This document shows positions 63,706-64,000 of a DNA stretch of 64,000 bases, piece after piece. Position numbers and translations under genes: made by a program. Under the pieces are notes generated by a model. That model was given only the letters and a program-made list of their open reading frames with translations. It had not been told where the DNA came from and did no database searches. How positions within the stretch are numbered: the first letter of the stretch is position 1; the number at the start of each line of letters is the position of its first letter. The DNA is from Flavobacteriales bacterium. Its GTDB lineage: Bacteria; Bacteroidota; Bacteroidia; Flavobacteriales; Flavobacteriaceae. Location of the stretch: the NCBI GenBank assembly GCA_024643405.1, contig JAHENA010000004.1, positions 1 to 64,000 of the forward strand, read 5' to 3'.

Positions 63706-64000
63706 CTATACGTGCTGATCTAGAAGAATGGCATTGCCGTCGGGATCAAACAGCATGAAACTCGCCGGACCTGAAGTAGATTCATCAACTTCTGACTCCA
63801 ATTTAAGTCCATGAGATTTAAGATGGTTTTGAATGACCCTGATATCATCAAAAGGGATTTCTTTATTGGCATTTTCATCCCATCCAGGATTAAAGGTTAA
63901 AATGTTATTTTCAAACATCCCTTGAAATAAGCCAATAAGCGCATTTCCATTTTTCATGATAAGGTATTTTTTTTCAAGTTGCCCAGCATATACTGTAAAA
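63706..64000 (-). CDS. VOC family protein, 5' end outside window
   Basis: The ORF track starts at Met 63957, but the frame stays open upstream to the end of the window, adding at least 14 codons ('FTVYAGQLEKKYLI'), so the real start lies outside. The visible 97 codons hold the second half of a VOC domain with 'NAILLDQHV' and 'PASFMLFDPDGNAI'. Related to extradiol dioxygenase and glyoxalase-like proteins. Function not assignable. Confidence 0.75.
   Translation of the reverse strand, partial: FTVYAGQLEKKYLIMKNGNALIGLFQGMFENNILTFNPGWDENANKEIPFDDIRVIQNHLKSHGLKLESEVDESTSGPASFMLFDPDGNAILLDQHV

Noticed and set aside
1-64000. tRNA, rRNA, insertion sequence or prophage genes
   Set aside because: No cloverleaf-like GC-rich gap, transposase or phage gene was seen in any intergenic stretch.

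Overview
The window is chromosomal DNA from a marine-type member of the Flavobacteriaceae (Bacteroidota). Supporting signs are the strong AT bias, promoters that fit the Bacteroidota TTG/TAnnTTTG pattern, a secreted protein with a type IX secretion (T9SS) sorting tail, 'AQ'-ending signal peptides, a TonB-plug protein, eukaryote-like class Ia ribonucleotide reductase subunits and a Bbp2-type porin. I see no insertion sequence, phage, tRNA, rRNA or CRISPR array. The first gene and the last gene are cut by the window ends.

Layout. 1-9.8 kb is a phosphate region: a secreted beta-helix-like protein (5' end missing), a small MORN-like protein on the minus strand, then an OprP-type porin, pstS, pstC, pstA, pstB and phoU, followed by a Pit-type transporter with a PhoU-like tail under its own promoter. 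9.9-13.7 kb holds aerobic nrdB-nrdA. 13.9-30.4 kb is mixed housekeeping: DUF3109, MarC, a small oxidoreductase, an S41 protease, a dCMP-deaminase family protein, HupE/UreJ, a threonine dehydrogenase-like SDR, a lipoprotein, a giant T9SS BNR-repeat protein, an M13 peptidase, TPR and CBS proteins, a zinc-ribbon protein, a short SSB and a TolB/TPR membrane protein. 30.5-38 kb holds a plug-domain protein and an anoxia-related cluster: an Fe-S-type Rrf2 regulator facing a 605-residue flavin-barrel-like protein of unknown function, with nrdD and nrdG behind it.

38.3-52.3 kb is carbon/nitrogen assimilation: PEP carboxylase, an array porin-glnK-amt / glnK-amt / glnK, and divergent gltB-gltD. 52.3-57.2 kb is a probable bicarbonate module: a conserved small membrane protein, SulP, beta-carbonic anhydrase, a decayed outer-membrane gene, and a second SulP. 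With PEP carboxylase (which uses bicarbonate) and GltBD (which uses 2-oxoglutarate), the picture is anaplerotic carbon uptake coupled to ammonium assimilation. 57.2-64 kb holds fbp, GNAT, aspartate kinase, an OlsF-like two-domain acyltransferase, TM2, TauE/SafE and two VOC proteins.

Most notable: (i) the nrdDG-linked 605-residue protein with a class II-positioned FNR-like palindrome and a perfect 20-bp-arm hairpin in its leader; (ii) a shared TA-CCCC-TA palindrome about 70-80 bp upstream of two ammonium units; (iii) 11-bp-phased TTAACA repeats in front of the pst operon; (iv) three in-phase TACAAAC decamers between a zinc-ribbon gene and ssb; (v) two gene remnants missed by ORF calling (an ssb 3' end and a DUF2490-like barrel).
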